NCBI RefSeq assembly: GCF_001667925.1
Contig: NZ_LZJR01000050.1
Span: 1 to 64,000 of the forward strand
Direction: 5' to 3'
Length of the DNA stretch: 64,000 nucleotides
Origin: Mycobacterium sp. E2479
GTDB lineage: Bacteria > Actinomycetota > Actinomycetes > Mycobacteriales > Mycobacteriaceae
Part shown: positions 28,059-37,043 of the stretch, one piece after another
Position numbering within the stretch: position 1 is the stretch's first letter
Layout: each line of letters starts with the position of its first letter
Notes under the pieces: model-generated
Databases searched by the model: none
What the model was told of the DNA's origin: nothing
The model's input: the letters and a program-made list of their open reading frames with translations, nothing else
Program-made: the position numbers and the translations under genes

Positions 28059-30274
28059 GACTTGTCCAGATATTCGATGCGGTCGGTGTCGGTGAATCGC
28101 GCGGCCAGCACCGTCAAGCCGGGGTTCGAGCGGTCGTCGGTGTAGGCCTGCACGCAGAAGTCTCGGGCGGCCTCGATGAACTCCTGATGATCGGCCAGGG
28201 ACAGCAGTCGCAATGTGATCGCCTTTCCGGACTGGTTGCGGCCTAACACATCTCCCTCACGGCGCTCCTTGAGGTCGAGATCGGCCAGGGCGAAGCCGTC
28301 CAGCGTCTCGGCCACCGCACGCAACCGCCGGCCGGCCGCCGAATTCGGCGCCGACCAGCTGGCGAACAGGCATAGGCTCGGATGCCGGCCGCGACCGATG
28401 CGGCCGCGCAGCTGATGCAACTGACTGATCCCGAACCGGTCGGCGTCCATCACCAACATGACGGTGGCATTGGGGACGTCGACGCCTACCTCGATGACGG
28501 TGGTGCACACCAGCACGTCGACCTCGCCGGACCGAAAGGCCGCCATCGCGGCGTCCTTCTCCTCGGCCGGCAGCCGCCCATGCATCAGGCCCAGGCGCAG
28601 ATTCGCCAGCTCGCCGGAGCGCAGCCGGGCGTACAGACCCTCGGCGGTCTCCGGCGCCTTGCCGTTCTGCTCCTGATCCCCCGGGTCGTCGCTCTCGTCG
28701 ATGCGCGGCGCCACGACGTAGGCCTGGCGGCCGGCGGCCACCTCCTCGGTGATGCGCTGCCAGGCCCGGCCCAGCCACGCCGGCTTTTCCCTGACGAAGA
28801 TGACGTTGCTGGTGATCGGCTGGCGGCCGCGCGGGAGTTCGCGCAGCGTCGAGGTTTCCAGGTCGCCATACACGGTGAGCGCGACGGTGCGCGGAATCGG
28901 CGTCGCCGTCATCACCAGCAGGTGTGGCGTTACCCCGGGACGGGCCTTGGCCCGCAACTGATCTCGCTGCTCCACACCGAAGCGGTGCTGTTCGTCGACC
29001 ACCACCATGCCCAGGTTGTCGAATTCCACCGCGTCCTGCAGCAGTGCATGGGTGCCGACGACGATGCCGACCTCGCCGCCGGCGATCTCGGCGCGGATCT
29101 GTTTCTTCTGGGCGGCAGTCATCGAACCGGTCAGCAGCGCCAGCCGGGTGCCGTTATCGGCACCGCCCAGCTGACCCGCCATCGCCAACGGGCCAAGCAC
29201 GTCGCGGATCGACCGGAGATGTTGTGCCGCAAGTACTTCCGTGGGCGCCAGCAGTGCGCACTGATAACCGGCGTCGACCATCTGCAGCATGGCCAGCACC
29301 GAGACGATCGTCTTGCCGGAGCCGACCTCGCCCTGCAGCAATCGATTCAGCGGGCGGGTCGCCGCGAGCTCGTCGGTCAACACCCCGAGCACCTCCCGCT
29401 GCCCCGCGGTCAACTCGAAGGGTAAGCGCCCCAACAACTCTGCGGCCAAACCATCCGCACGCGGCTGCGCCGACGGCCCGGACTCCGACAACTCGCCGTG
29501 ACGACGGGCCACCAGCGCCCACTGCAGGCCGACGGCTTCGTCGAAGGTCAGGCGCACACGGGCCCGCTGGCGCCGCGACTCGCTCTCGGCCAGGTGGATG
29601 TCGCGCAGCGCCTCGTCTTCAGAGACCAAGCCGAGTTTCTCGCGCAGGGCCTCGGGCACCGGATCCGGCACCGGATCGAGCACGTCGAGCACTTGGCGCA
29701 CGCACGAAAAGATGTCCCAGCTCTGCATTTTCGTGCTGGCCGGATAGATCGGGAAGAAGTGGCGTTCGTAAGCGTCCAACAGTTCCTCACCGCTGGTCGC
29801 TTTCGAGGCGTTGGCGATGTTCTTCAGAGATCGGGTCCCGCGGTTGCGTCCGTCCGGGGAGTCGAGGATGAGGAACGCCGGGTGCGTCAGCTGCATGACG
29901 TTGTTGAAGAATCCGACCTCGCCGGAGAGCATCACCTTGGTGCCCTTCGTCAAATCCTTTTTCAGGTAATTCGCGTTGAAGAACGTCGCGGTCACCTTGC
30001 TGCGCCCGGCGCCGAGGGTGATGCGGTGGCACAGTTTCTTCGGCGTCTTCTTCATCGGGAACGTCTTGGCTTCGGCGATCGTGTCGATGATGGTGATGTG
30101 CTCGCCCGTTTCGGGCCGCTCGCCGTCGGCGTCCCATCGCGTCGCGCCCTCGGTGTAGCTGCGCGGATAGTGGCGCAACAGGTCGTCGACGGTGCGGATG
30201 CCGAACACCTCGTCGAGCGATTCGGCGGCCTTGGCGCCCACGACGAAGTCCAGCCGGTCGCTTAGCGAGACCAT
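28055..30274 (-). CDS. recG: ATP-dependent DNA helicase RecG
   Basis: 739 residues. An N-terminal wedge/OB domain (about 55-135) is followed by SF2 motifs: Walker A GEVGSGKT (315-322), LAPTEVLAAQH, motif II DEQH (427-430), motif III MTATPIPRT, motif V STTVIEVGVDVPN-type (CTTVIEVGVDVPN) and motif VI QLRGRIGRG. It remodels stalled forks and Holliday junctions. It lies 2 bp after the FakA-like gene, the common fakA-recG order. Confidence 0.97.
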   Translation of the reverse strand: MVSLSDRLDFVVGAKAAESLDEVFGIRTVDDLLRHYPRSYTEGATRWDADGERPETGEHITIIDTIAEAKTFPMKKTPKKLCHRITLGAGRSKVTATFFNANYLKKDLTKGTKVMLSGEVGFFNNVMQLTHPAFLILDSPDGRNRGTRSLKNIANASKATSGEELLDAYERHFFPIYPASTKMQSWDIFSCVRQVLDVLDPVPDPVPEALREKLGLVSEDEALRDIHLAESESRRQRARVRLTFDEAVGLQWALVARRHGELSESGPSAQPRADGLAAELLGRLPFELTAGQREVLGVLTDELAATRPLNRLLQGEVGSGKTIVSVLAMLQMVDAGYQCALLAPTEVLAAQHLRSIRDVLGPLAMAGQLGGADNGTRLALLTGSMTAAQKKQIRAEIAGGEVGIVVGTHALLQDAVEFDNLGMVVVDEQHRFGVEQRDQLRAKARPGVTPHLLVMTATPIPRTVALTVYGDLETSTLRELPRGRQPITSNVIFVREKPAWLGRAWQRITEEVAAGRQAYVVAPRIDESDDPGDQEQNGKAPETAEGLYARLRSGELANLRLGLMHGRLPAEEKDAAMAAFRSGEVDVLVCTTVIEVGVDVPNATVMLVMDADRFGISQLHQLRGRIGRGRHPSLCLFASWSAPNSAAGRRLRAVAETLDGFALADLDLKERREGDVLGRNQSGKAITLRLLSLADHQEFIEAARDFCVQAYTDDRSNPGLTVLAARFTDTDRIEYLDKS

Positions 30275-30276
30275 CG

Positions 30277-32001
30277 CTACTCGACCCCGATCAGCAGCGC
30301 GTCACCGTGGTGGCCGGTGCGGTAGGTGACCAGTTCGGTCCCGGGGTGGTGATCGTGCATGTGCCCTTCCAGGATGTCGCTGAGCGCGCCCGCGTCGGCG
30401 TCGCCTTCGACGGCGGCGCCCAGCAGCACCGTCACCAGGTCGCCGCCGGAGGCCAGCAGGAGATCGAGCAGACCTATCGCCGCCCCGATCACATCGGCGG
30501 CCACGATCAGCACCTCGTCGCCCGCGATGCCCAGGCCGTCGCCGGTGTGGCAGCGGCCCGCCCAGGTCAACGCGCTCTCGGTGGCGATGCGCACCGACCC
30601 GTGCCGTGCCGCGCCGGCGGCGCGGGCCATCGTGTAGCCGTCGTCAACCGCCTGGCGGTCGGTTTCGTGCACGGCCAGCGCGGCCAGCCCCTGCACCATC
30701 GACCCGGTCGGGATCGGCACCACGTCGATCCCCCAACCGATGGCCGCGGTGCAGCCGGCCACCAGTTCCTCGGCCGGCACGTAGCCGTTGGGCAGCACCA
30801 TCACCTGTGCGGCACCGGTGTCGACGATGGCCCGCATCAGCTGGTGCGCACTGATGTTGGTGACGGGATCGCGCGCGGCCGGATCGCGTTGCAGCACGCA
30901 GGCCCCCTCACCGGCGAACAGGTCCGCGGCACCGTCGCCGTCGACCACCGCGAGCACCGCGCGCTCGCGCGTCCAGCCGCCGACGGGCAGCCCGGGGCTG
31001 GCGGAGCTCAACGCCGAGATGACGATGCGGCTGAGCCGCCCGGCCGCCAGCCCCGCCTCCACGACGGCGCCGGCATCGTCGGTGTGCACATGGACCGAGT
31101 ACGTGCTTTTCGCCGCTGACGGCGCAGACGCGATGCCGACCGAATCACCCAGTTCTCCCAGCCTGTCGCGCAGCGTGTCCGCCGCCGTGCGGTCGCAGCC
31201 GTCCAGCCGGTACATCACCTCGAACTGGGGCGGCGGGCGCTGTGCGGGCACCTCCGGCTGTGGCGCGCGCGGCGACAGCTCGTACACCGTGCGGGCCGGT
31301 GCTTGCCCGGTGATGGTGGACCGCAGCGCGTCCAGCAGGACGAGCAGGCCTCGCCCGCCGGCATCCACGGCGCCGGCGTCGGCGAGCACGTGGAGTTGTT
31401 CGGGCGTCTTCTCCAGCGCGACCACCGCAGCGTCACCGGCGGCGATGACCGCCGCCACCAGGCCGTCCCCGGCTGCGGCGCACTGCGTTACGGCGGTTGC
31501 GGCCGCCCGCAGCACCGAGACGACGGTCCCGGGGACTTCCTCACCGCCCATCGAGCTGATCACCAGCTCCACGCCGCGCTGCAGCGCGGCACCCAGGACC
31601 ACCACGTCGATGTGGGACAGCTCACCCCCGGCGTCGGCCGCGGCGGTCGCGGTAACGTCGGCGATGCCCCGCAGGATCTGCGACAGGATCACCCCGGAAT
31701 TGCCGCGCGCGCCGTTCAGGGCACCGGTCGACAGCGCGGCCGCGGCCCGCGCGACGCAGGTCGAGCCACCCTCGGTGCCGGCGCCCACTTTGGCTTCGGC
31801 CAGGGCCGAACGCATGGTGAACAGCATGTTGGCGCCGGTGTCGGAGTCGGCGACGGGGAAGACGTTGAGCCGGTTGATCTCGTCGATGTGCGTGATCAGG
31901 TCGCTGACGGCGGTGTGCGCCCAGTCGCGCAGGGTGATCGCGTCGAGCAGACGATCCTCCGACGTGTCAGCAGTGCCCAGGGTGACCCACCTCCTCCGCA
32001 C
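30277..32001 (-). CDS. DAK2/DhaL-domain protein, FakA-like (Rv2974c/Rv2975c region)
   Basis: 574 residues. The N-terminal DhaL domain binds ATP-Mg through NVFPVADSDTGANM (the usual form is DGDTGTNM; both Asp are kept) and ARGNSGVILSQIL. A middle domain and a C-terminal FakA/DegV-associated domain (MVLPNGYVPAEELV, GDEVLIVAADVIGAA) follow. In Firmicutes this protein phosphorylates fatty acids with a FakB partner; none is in the window. I recall that in H37Rv the gene is split in two, while here it is intact. The start is uncertain: GTG 32001 is the only ordinary in-frame start. Confidence 0.88.
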   Translation of the reverse strand: MRRRWVTLGTADTSEDRLLDAITLRDWAHTAVSDLITHIDEINRLNVFPVADSDTGANMLFTMRSALAEAKVGAGTEGGSTCVARAAAALSTGALNGARGNSGVILSQILRGIADVTATAAADAGGELSHIDVVVLGAALQRGVELVISSMGGEEVPGTVVSVLRAAATAVTQCAAAGDGLVAAVIAAGDAAVVALEKTPEQLHVLADAGAVDAGGRGLLVLLDALRSTITGQAPARTVYELSPRAPQPEVPAQRPPPQFEVMYRLDGCDRTAADTLRDRLGELGDSVGIASAPSAAKSTYSVHVHTDDAGAVVEAGLAAGRLSRIVISALSSASPGLPVGGWTRERAVLAVVDGDGAADLFAGEGACVLQRDPAARDPVTNISAHQLMRAIVDTGAAQVMVLPNGYVPAEELVAGCTAAIGWGIDVVPIPTGSMVQGLAALAVHETDRQAVDDGYTMARAAGAARHGSVRIATESALTWAGRCHTGDGLGIAGDEVLIVAADVIGAAIGLLDLLLASGGDLVTVLLGAAVEGDADAGALSDILEGHMHDHHPGTELVTYRTGHHGDALLIGVE

Positions 32002-32229
32002 CTGTCGTCGCCCAGCACCCGGTGGGCGCCAGCGTAGCCCGGCAACGCCCGCTGCGGCTGCCGGTAACCACGCGGGCCGAATCAGCCATCGAGCCTAGCC
32101 AGAGGGTGCGACAGCGGCGGTGACCGTTTTGGCGGATGCCAAGACAGTCGGTATCCTCAGGTGGGCCCGGGTGCACCCGGGTTGTCCCGGCCAGATTGCC
32201 GGACCCCCGAGATTTGAGGAGCTTGAACA

Positions 32230-32424
32230 ATGGCCGCTGTGTGCGACATCTGCGGGAAAGGCCCCGGCTTCGGTAAGTCGGTGTCGCACTCCCACCGCCG
32301 CACCAGCCGCCGGTGGAACCCCAACGTCCAGACCGTGCACGTCGTCACCCGTCCGGGCGGCAACAAGCAGCGTCTGAACGTCTGCACCTCCTGCATCAAG
32401 GCCGGCAAGGTCGTCCGCGGTTAG
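32230..32424 (+). CDS. rpmB: 50S ribosomal protein L28 (zinc-binding form)
   Basis: 64 residues with HSHRRTSRRWNPNVQ typical of L28. Two CxxC pairs (Cys5/Cys8 and Cys52/Cys55) make this the C+ zinc-ribbon form, as opposed to the cysteine-free paralogues induced under zinc limitation in mycobacteria. GAGGAG lies 9 nt before the ATG. It is divergent from the FakA-like gene, the classical rpmB-fakA-recG neighbourhood. Confidence 0.96.
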   Translation: MAAVCDICGKGPGFGKSVSHSHRRTSRRWNPNVQTVHVVTRPGGNKQRLNVCTSCIKAGKVVRG

Positions 32425-32465
32425 TAAGCGATCGCCGGCGCGGGCCGCGGCGCTGTAAGCCGGGC

Positions 32466-32480
32466 GCGGCGGGTCGCCGC
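32466..32480. terminator. Hairpin after rpmB
   Basis: GCGGCG-GGT-CGCCGC is a perfect 6-bp stem, 42 bp after the rpmB stop and before the stop of the convergent SDR gene. There is no T-run. Termination is inferred. Confidence 0.45.
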
Positions 32481-32534
32481 ACAGTCCAAGCCGCGCGCGC
32501 CGGGTCACCACCATCGGGCAAGCGCAGCCGTCGT

Positions 32535-33356
32535 TCACATGACGACGTGGCCGGCGTCCACGGGTAACGCCACGCCGGTGATGTAGCGCGAGCGCGGTCC
32601 GGCGAGCCAGAGCACCGCTTCGGTGACGTCTTGGACCTCGACCAACGCCGCGTCGGGCAGCAGCGTCTGGGACAGCGCCGGGTTGGGGTTCTCCAGCATC
32701 CGGTTCACCACGAAATCGTTGAGGATCATCGGCGTCGCGACACCGCCCGGGTGAATGGAATTGACCCGAATCTTGTGTGCCGCATAGGCATTCGCCGCCG
32801 AACGCATCAGCCCCACCACTCCGTGCTTGGATGCGGCGTAGGCGAACATTGCCGCGCTACCGTCGCCGCCGCGGCCGGTCAGGCCCTGCGATGAGCTGAC
32901 CAGCACCACCGAACCGCCCCGGCCCTTGCGCACGATCGAGGGAACCGTCGCCAACAGCGTGTGCCACGCGCCCTTCAGATTGGTGTCGACGATCGTGTTG
33001 AACACCGGTTCGGACTCGGGGTCGGTGACCCCGATGGCCACCACCCCGGCATTGGCGATAACGACGTCGATGTCGCCGAGTTCGTCGACACCGGCCTGGA
33101 CCCCAGCCTGCAGGGCCTTGAGGTCACGGACGTCCACCGCGACGGACACTGCTTTGCGCCCGGCCGCCTGGACCAGCTGCACGGTCTCGGCGAGCTCGGA
33201 TTCGGTCCCCAAGGAATAGGGGATCGCGTCGAGATCGGCGCAGATGTCGACGGCGATGATGTCGGCGCCCTGTTCAGCCAGCGCGACGGCATGGCTGCGG
33301 CCCTGTCCGCGCGCGGCGCCGGTGATGACGGCGACCGTGTTCTCGAATTCACCCAT
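32535..33356 (-). CDS. Mycofactocin-associated-type SDR oxidoreductase
   Basis: A 273-residue short-chain dehydrogenase. The nucleotide motif is TGAARGQGRSHAVALAEQGA (12-31), the acidic cofactor position is IIAVDICADL, and the catalytic residues are Ser154-156, Tyr173 and Lys177. The GAARGQGRSHA segment with the inserted loop (PYSLGTESELAETV) is the mark of the SDR subfamily that co-occurs with mycofactocin, whose NAD is thought not to be exchangeable. The ATG at 33356 has GGAGG 8 nt upstream. It follows the next SDR with a 2-bp gap, so the two form an operon. Confidence 0.87.
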   Translation of the reverse strand: MGEFENTVAVITGAARGQGRSHAVALAEQGADIIAVDICADLDAIPYSLGTESELAETVQLVQAAGRKAVSVAVDVRDLKALQAGVQAGVDELGDIDVVIANAGVVAIGVTDPESEPVFNTIVDTNLKGAWHTLLATVPSIVRKGRGGSVVLVSSSQGLTGRGGDGSAAMFAYAASKHGVVGLMRSAANAYAAHKIRVNSIHPGGVATPMILNDFVVNRMLENPNPALSQTLLPDAALVEVQDVTEAVLWLAGPRSRYITGVALPVDAGHVVM

Positions 33357-33358
33357 GG

Positions 33359-34258
33359 CTATACCTCCAGTGTCGTGCCGGTTTCGTGCTCGGCGAAGGC
33401 CACCAGCCGCGCGGCCGTGTCGTAATCGCATGCCAGCGGCGCGCGGCCGATCAGCACCGGGCCGCCGCGCAGCCCGAACCTGCCAGTGACCCCAACGTAG
33501 CTGCCCGGCGGAATCGGCTCGCTAATGCAGTAGAGCGTGGGCGCCGCACCCTCGTCGATGTCGTTGGCCAACCGGTCGGCCACCGCCTTGACGCCCTTGT
33601 GGGCCAGCGACATCAGCGGCGAGTCGCCCAGGTTCGACAGGTTCGAGGCCACCCAGCCCGGATGGGTGAGCTGCGTGACGATCGGCGATCCGGCGGCGCG
33701 CAGCCTGCGATCCAGCTCCAGGCCCCACAGCATGACCGCGAGCTTCGACTGCGCGTACGCGCCCAACCGCGTCCACTTGTGCCGGCGCAAGTGCAGGTCA
33801 TCGAGGTGCAGCGTCGCCGACCGGTGCGCGTCGGACCCGACGTTGATGATCTGCGAACGCACCTTTGCCAGCAGCAGATTGGTCAGCGCGAACGGCCCGA
33901 GCAGGTTGGTGCCGAGCGTCATCTCGAAGCCGTCGACCGTCTCGGTGCGCCGGTCGGTCAGGGCGCCGGCGTTGTTGATCAGGATGTCCACCGGCTCGTC
34001 GATCAGGCCCGCAAAACTCCGCACTGACGACTGGTCGGCGAGGTCTAGCTTGACCACAGATGTCGAGCCGCCCATCGCCGAAATCTCCGTGGCGCGTTGC
34101 TCGCCGAGTTCGGTATTGCGCACCGCGAGGATCACGTGTGCGCCGGCTTTGGCGAGCGCACGCGTGGTGCCGAGCCCGACACCGTTGGTCGCTCCGGTGA
34201 CGATCACACGTTTGCCGGTGAGGTCGCCGAGCCTGCTCGGTGTCCACGGTAAGGTCAC
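33359..34258 (-). CDS. SDR oxidoreductase (retinol dehydrogenase-like)
   Basis: A 299-residue SDR with TGATNGVGLG (21-30), NNAGALTDRR and the YxxxK motif in LGAYAQSKLAVML. The length and the C-terminal extension (PGSYVGVTGRFGLRGGP) resemble the retinol dehydrogenase/protochlorophyllide reductase-like SDRs common in mycobacteria. The substrate is unknown. GTG 34258 is given as start; TTG 34267 is possible, and neither has a strong ribosome binding site. First gene of a two-SDR operon, divergent from the NTF2-like gene. Confidence 0.85.
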   Translation of the reverse strand: MTLPWTPSRLGDLTGKRVIVTGATNGVGLGTTRALAKAGAHVILAVRNTELGEQRATEISAMGGSTSVVKLDLADQSSVRSFAGLIDEPVDILINNAGALTDRRTETVDGFEMTLGTNLLGPFALTNLLLAKVRSQIINVGSDAHRSATLHLDDLHLRRHKWTRLGAYAQSKLAVMLWGLELDRRLRAAGSPIVTQLTHPGWVASNLSNLGDSPLMSLAHKGVKAVADRLANDIDEGAAPTLYCISEPIPPGSYVGVTGRFGLRGGPVLIGRAPLACDYDTAARLVAFAEHETGTTLEV

Positions 34259-34277
34259 GGCGATCAAGGGTAATGGT

Positions 34278-34299
34278 CGGTTCTATGTAAGTTGAACCG
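34278..34299. promoter_or_regulatory. Inverted repeat in the divergent SDR/NTF2-like promoter region
   Basis: CGGTTC (34278-34283) and GAACCG (34294-34299) form a perfect 6-bp dyad around 10 bp, in the 84-bp gap between two divergent genes. It is the obvious candidate operator for the accessory block; no regulator gene is next to it. Confidence 0.4.
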
Positions 34300-34342
34300 G
34301 CACTGCCAACATAAGAGCCGAAGACTCCCGAGGCGGTTCGAC

Positions 34343-34786
34343 ATGAGTGACAGCGCCACCGAGATCACCAACCTCATCTACACCTACGCGCAGCTTCTCG
34401 ACGGCGGCGACCTGGACGGGGTGGCCCGGCTCTTCGAGCGCGGCCGCATCTGCGGGGTGGAGGACGGCCCACCGGAGACGGTGTTCGACGGTTCCGCGCG
34501 GGTTCGAGAGATGTATGAGATGGCCACGCGGATCTATGACGACGGCACGCCGAAAACGAAACACAACACGACCAACGTGCAGCTCTACATCGACGAGGCG
34601 GCCGGGACCGCGCGGAGCACGTCCTACTACTGCGTCACGCAGGCCACCGCCGACCTGCCGCTGCAGGTGATCGTGACCGGGCACTACAAAGACACCTTTC
34701 ACCGGGTGGACGGGGCATGGTGCTTCGACAGCCGCACCATGTTCGTCGACCAGGTCGGCGACGTCAGCCAGCATCTGAAGTTCTGA
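34343..34786 (+). CDS. SnoaL/NTF2-like protein
   Basis: A 147-residue alpha+beta cone-fold protein (SnoaL-like). It shows ITNLIYTYAQLLDGGDLDGVARLF at the N terminus (helix and pocket Asp), and HNTTNVQLYIDE and VTGHYKDTFHRVDGAWCF strands. Members are small dehydratases, isomerases or hydroxylases in aromatic and steroid pathways. GAGG precedes the ATG at 34343. It begins a plus-strand run with the DUF1214 and SDR genes. Confidence 0.82.
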   Translation: MSDSATEITNLIYTYAQLLDGGDLDGVARLFERGRICGVEDGPPETVFDGSARVREMYEMATRIYDDGTPKTKHNTTNVQLYIDEAAGTARSTSYYCVTQATADLPLQVIVTGHYKDTFHRVDGAWCFDSRTMFVDQVGDVSQHLKF

Positions 34787-34879
34787 CCCGTGGCATCCGT
34801 GAGCGCGTGCGACGGACCGATCGACCCGACGTGGTGCTCTGCGACAAGCTTTTTGGACAGCACATCGGAGGAGCAGCAC

Positions 34880-36121
34880 ATGCCTGATCACCCGATCGCG
34901 ACGGCGTCCCAGCACGAACAGGAGCTGGCGGCCCTCGACCTGATCGAGCACGCTACCGTCAAGGCCGCCTACCGCACGATCGCCGAGACCTGGCTCGGGC
35001 GCGCCAAGGCGTCGGACGCGATGCGCGAACGGTTCAACGACGCGTTCGCCGAGGTGATGTTCTCGGCGGCGGTGTGGTCGTCCAATCAGGACAAGCTGCG
35101 GCCTAAGGTCAGCTGCATCACCCGCCTCGCCCACCCGGTAAATGGCCGGAGCATTCCCGGATCGCGTTGGGGCATCGACAATCCCGACAGCGTCTACCGG
35201 GTAATCCCGATCTCCGGGGAGGAACGTTACGAGATCCACGGCCGGGTCGGAGAGCACCGCATGACCGAGAACTATTTCACGCTGTGGGACGCGCACATGG
35301 GCACCGTCGCCGTGCTCAACGGCCGCACCATGCAGGTCGAGTCCGGCGGCTACACCATCACCGTCGACGCCGAACCCGCCAGCGGGCGGCCAAACCACGT
35401 GCAGACGTCGCCGGAAGCCCACGAGTTCTACATCCGCGACGTGTTACTGGACTGGGGCCGCGACGATCCCAATCACATTGCGGTGCAACGACTTGGCGGC
35501 CCACCGACCACGCCGGCGCGCACGCTCGACGAACAGGCCGAGGCCACGGCGGCGATGATGGATCGTTTCGCCAACTTCACCGGCAAGCTCAGCCACGGTA
35601 TCTACAAGATGCCGGCCAACCATTTCAACCTGGCCTGGTCAGCCGACAAGGTCGGCGCGATGCGCAAGCAGGTCTACGTCATGGGCCGGTTCGACCTCGC
35701 CCCCGACGAGGCGTTCGTCGTCGACCTGAATGACGGTGGCGCCGAATACTTTACCGTCCCGCTGAGCAACATCTGGGGCACCACTTTGGATCTCGTCGAC
35801 CGCACCGGCAGCCTCAATAAGGCGCAGTCGGTGGCAAACGAGGATGGTTCGTACACCTACGTGGTCTCGCCCGTCGACCCCGGCGTCGCGAACTGGATCG
35901 ACTCCGACGGCTTGCGGGAAGCCATCTTGACCCTGCGCATGGCGGAGTTCGGCGAGGGCGGTCCGCGGCAGGACCTCGGCGCGCGGGGGCGGGTGGTCAA
36001 GCTGGACCGGCTCGACGCCGAGGCGCCCCACTTGCCGCGGGTGAACGAGGGCCAGCGGGCGATCGAGCTGGCGGTGCGGCGCAAGGCCTATCTGCGTCGC
36101 CTGCCGGAAGGGACGATCTGA
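34880..36121 (+). CDS. DUF1214 domain protein
   Basis: 413 residues with no membrane segment or signal peptide visible. The N-terminal half is helical, then comes a beta-rich DUF1214-type part (ERYEIHGRVGEHRMTENYFT, YFTVPLSNIWGTTLDLVDRT). The function is unknown; such proteins recur beside oxidoreductases and SnoaL-like genes in mycobacteria. The ATG at 34880 has GGAGGAG 6 nt upstream; an upstream in-frame GTG at 34790 has none. The next SDR starts 2 bp after its stop. Confidence 0.8.
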   Translation: MPDHPIATASQHEQELAALDLIEHATVKAAYRTIAETWLGRAKASDAMRERFNDAFAEVMFSAAVWSSNQDKLRPKVSCITRLAHPVNGRSIPGSRWGIDNPDSVYRVIPISGEERYEIHGRVGEHRMTENYFTLWDAHMGTVAVLNGRTMQVESGGYTITVDAEPASGRPNHVQTSPEAHEFYIRDVLLDWGRDDPNHIAVQRLGGPPTTPARTLDEQAEATAAMMDRFANFTGKLSHGIYKMPANHFNLAWSADKVGAMRKQVYVMGRFDLAPDEAFVVDLNDGGAEYFTVPLSNIWGTTLDLVDRTGSLNKAQSVANEDGSYTYVVSPVDPGVANWIDSDGLREAILTLRMAEFGEGGPRQDLGARGRVVKLDRLDAEAPHLPRVNEGQRAIELAVRRKAYLRRLPEGTI

Positions 36122-36123
36122 CG

Positions 36124-36954
36124 ATGTCGCGCTGGCTGATCACGGGGTGCTCCACCGGCTTTGGCCGCGAGATCGCATGCGCCGCACTGCAAGCCGGCCA
36201 CAGCGTGGCGGTAACCGCACGGCGGGCCGAGGCCGTCGCCGATATCGCCGACGAATTCGGCGACCGAGCCCTTCCCGTCGCCCTCGACGTGACCGATGCC
36301 GCCCAGATCGCGGCGGCGGTGTCGGCGGCCGAAGCGGCGTTCGGCGGAATCGACGTCCTGGTCAACAATGCGGGTCACGGGTATCTGTCCGCGGTGGAAG
36401 AGGGTGAGGACGCGGTGGTGCGAAAGCTATTCGACGTGAACTACTTCGGTGCCGTCGACTTGATCAAGGCGGTGCTGCCGGGCATGCGCGCCCGCGGGTC
36501 CGGTCACATCATCAACATGTCCTCGATGACGGGTCTGGTGGCCAACCCGCCCAACGCCTATTACTCCTCGACGAAGTTCGCGCTGGAGGCGGTGACCGAG
36601 GCGCTGGCCGCAGAGGTGCGCCCGCTGGGCATCAAGGTGACCGCCATCGAGCCGGGCGCGTTCCGCACCGATTGGGCGACGCGGTCGATGACGGAATCGG
36701 GCAACCCCATCGCCGACTACGCCGACGTGGCCGCGCGCAAGAACCTGATCAAGCAGTTCGCCGATCACCTACCCGGTGATCCCAAAAAGGTCGCCGCGGC
36801 GGTGCTGATGGTGACCACGCTCGACGAGCCGCCACTACGGCTGTTGCTGGGCCGTGACGTGCTGAAGGCCATGCGGGACAAGATCACTGCGATGTCGGCG
36901 TCGATCGAGCAGTGGAAGGCCGTCACAAAGGACGTCAATTTCGCGGACTCGTGA
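36124..36954 (+). CDS. SDR oxidoreductase
   Basis: A 276-residue classical SDR. Cofactor motif TGCSTGFGRE (7-16), NNAGHGYLSA, the catalytic Ser in NMSSMTG (133-134) and Tyr147/Lys151 in AYYSSTKFAL. Part of the accessory plus-strand operon after the DUF1214 gene. The C terminus continues LLLGRDVLKAMRDKITAM. The substrate is unknown. Confidence 0.88.
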   Translation: MSRWLITGCSTGFGREIACAALQAGHSVAVTARRAEAVADIADEFGDRALPVALDVTDAAQIAAAVSAAEAAFGGIDVLVNNAGHGYLSAVEEGEDAVVRKLFDVNYFGAVDLIKAVLPGMRARGSGHIINMSSMTGLVANPPNAYYSSTKFALEAVTEALAAEVRPLGIKVTAIEPGAFRTDWATRSMTESGNPIADYADVAARKNLIKQFADHLPGDPKKVAAAVLMVTTLDEPPLRLLLGRDVLKAMRDKITAMSASIEQWKAVTKDVNFADS

Positions 36955-37043
36955 CAGCTACTGGCCGCGACAAATTACCACGCACACGACACGCCGGGTG
37001 GAATGTGCCTGGTTTATGTCTCGAAAAGCGGTGCGCCAGCCCG

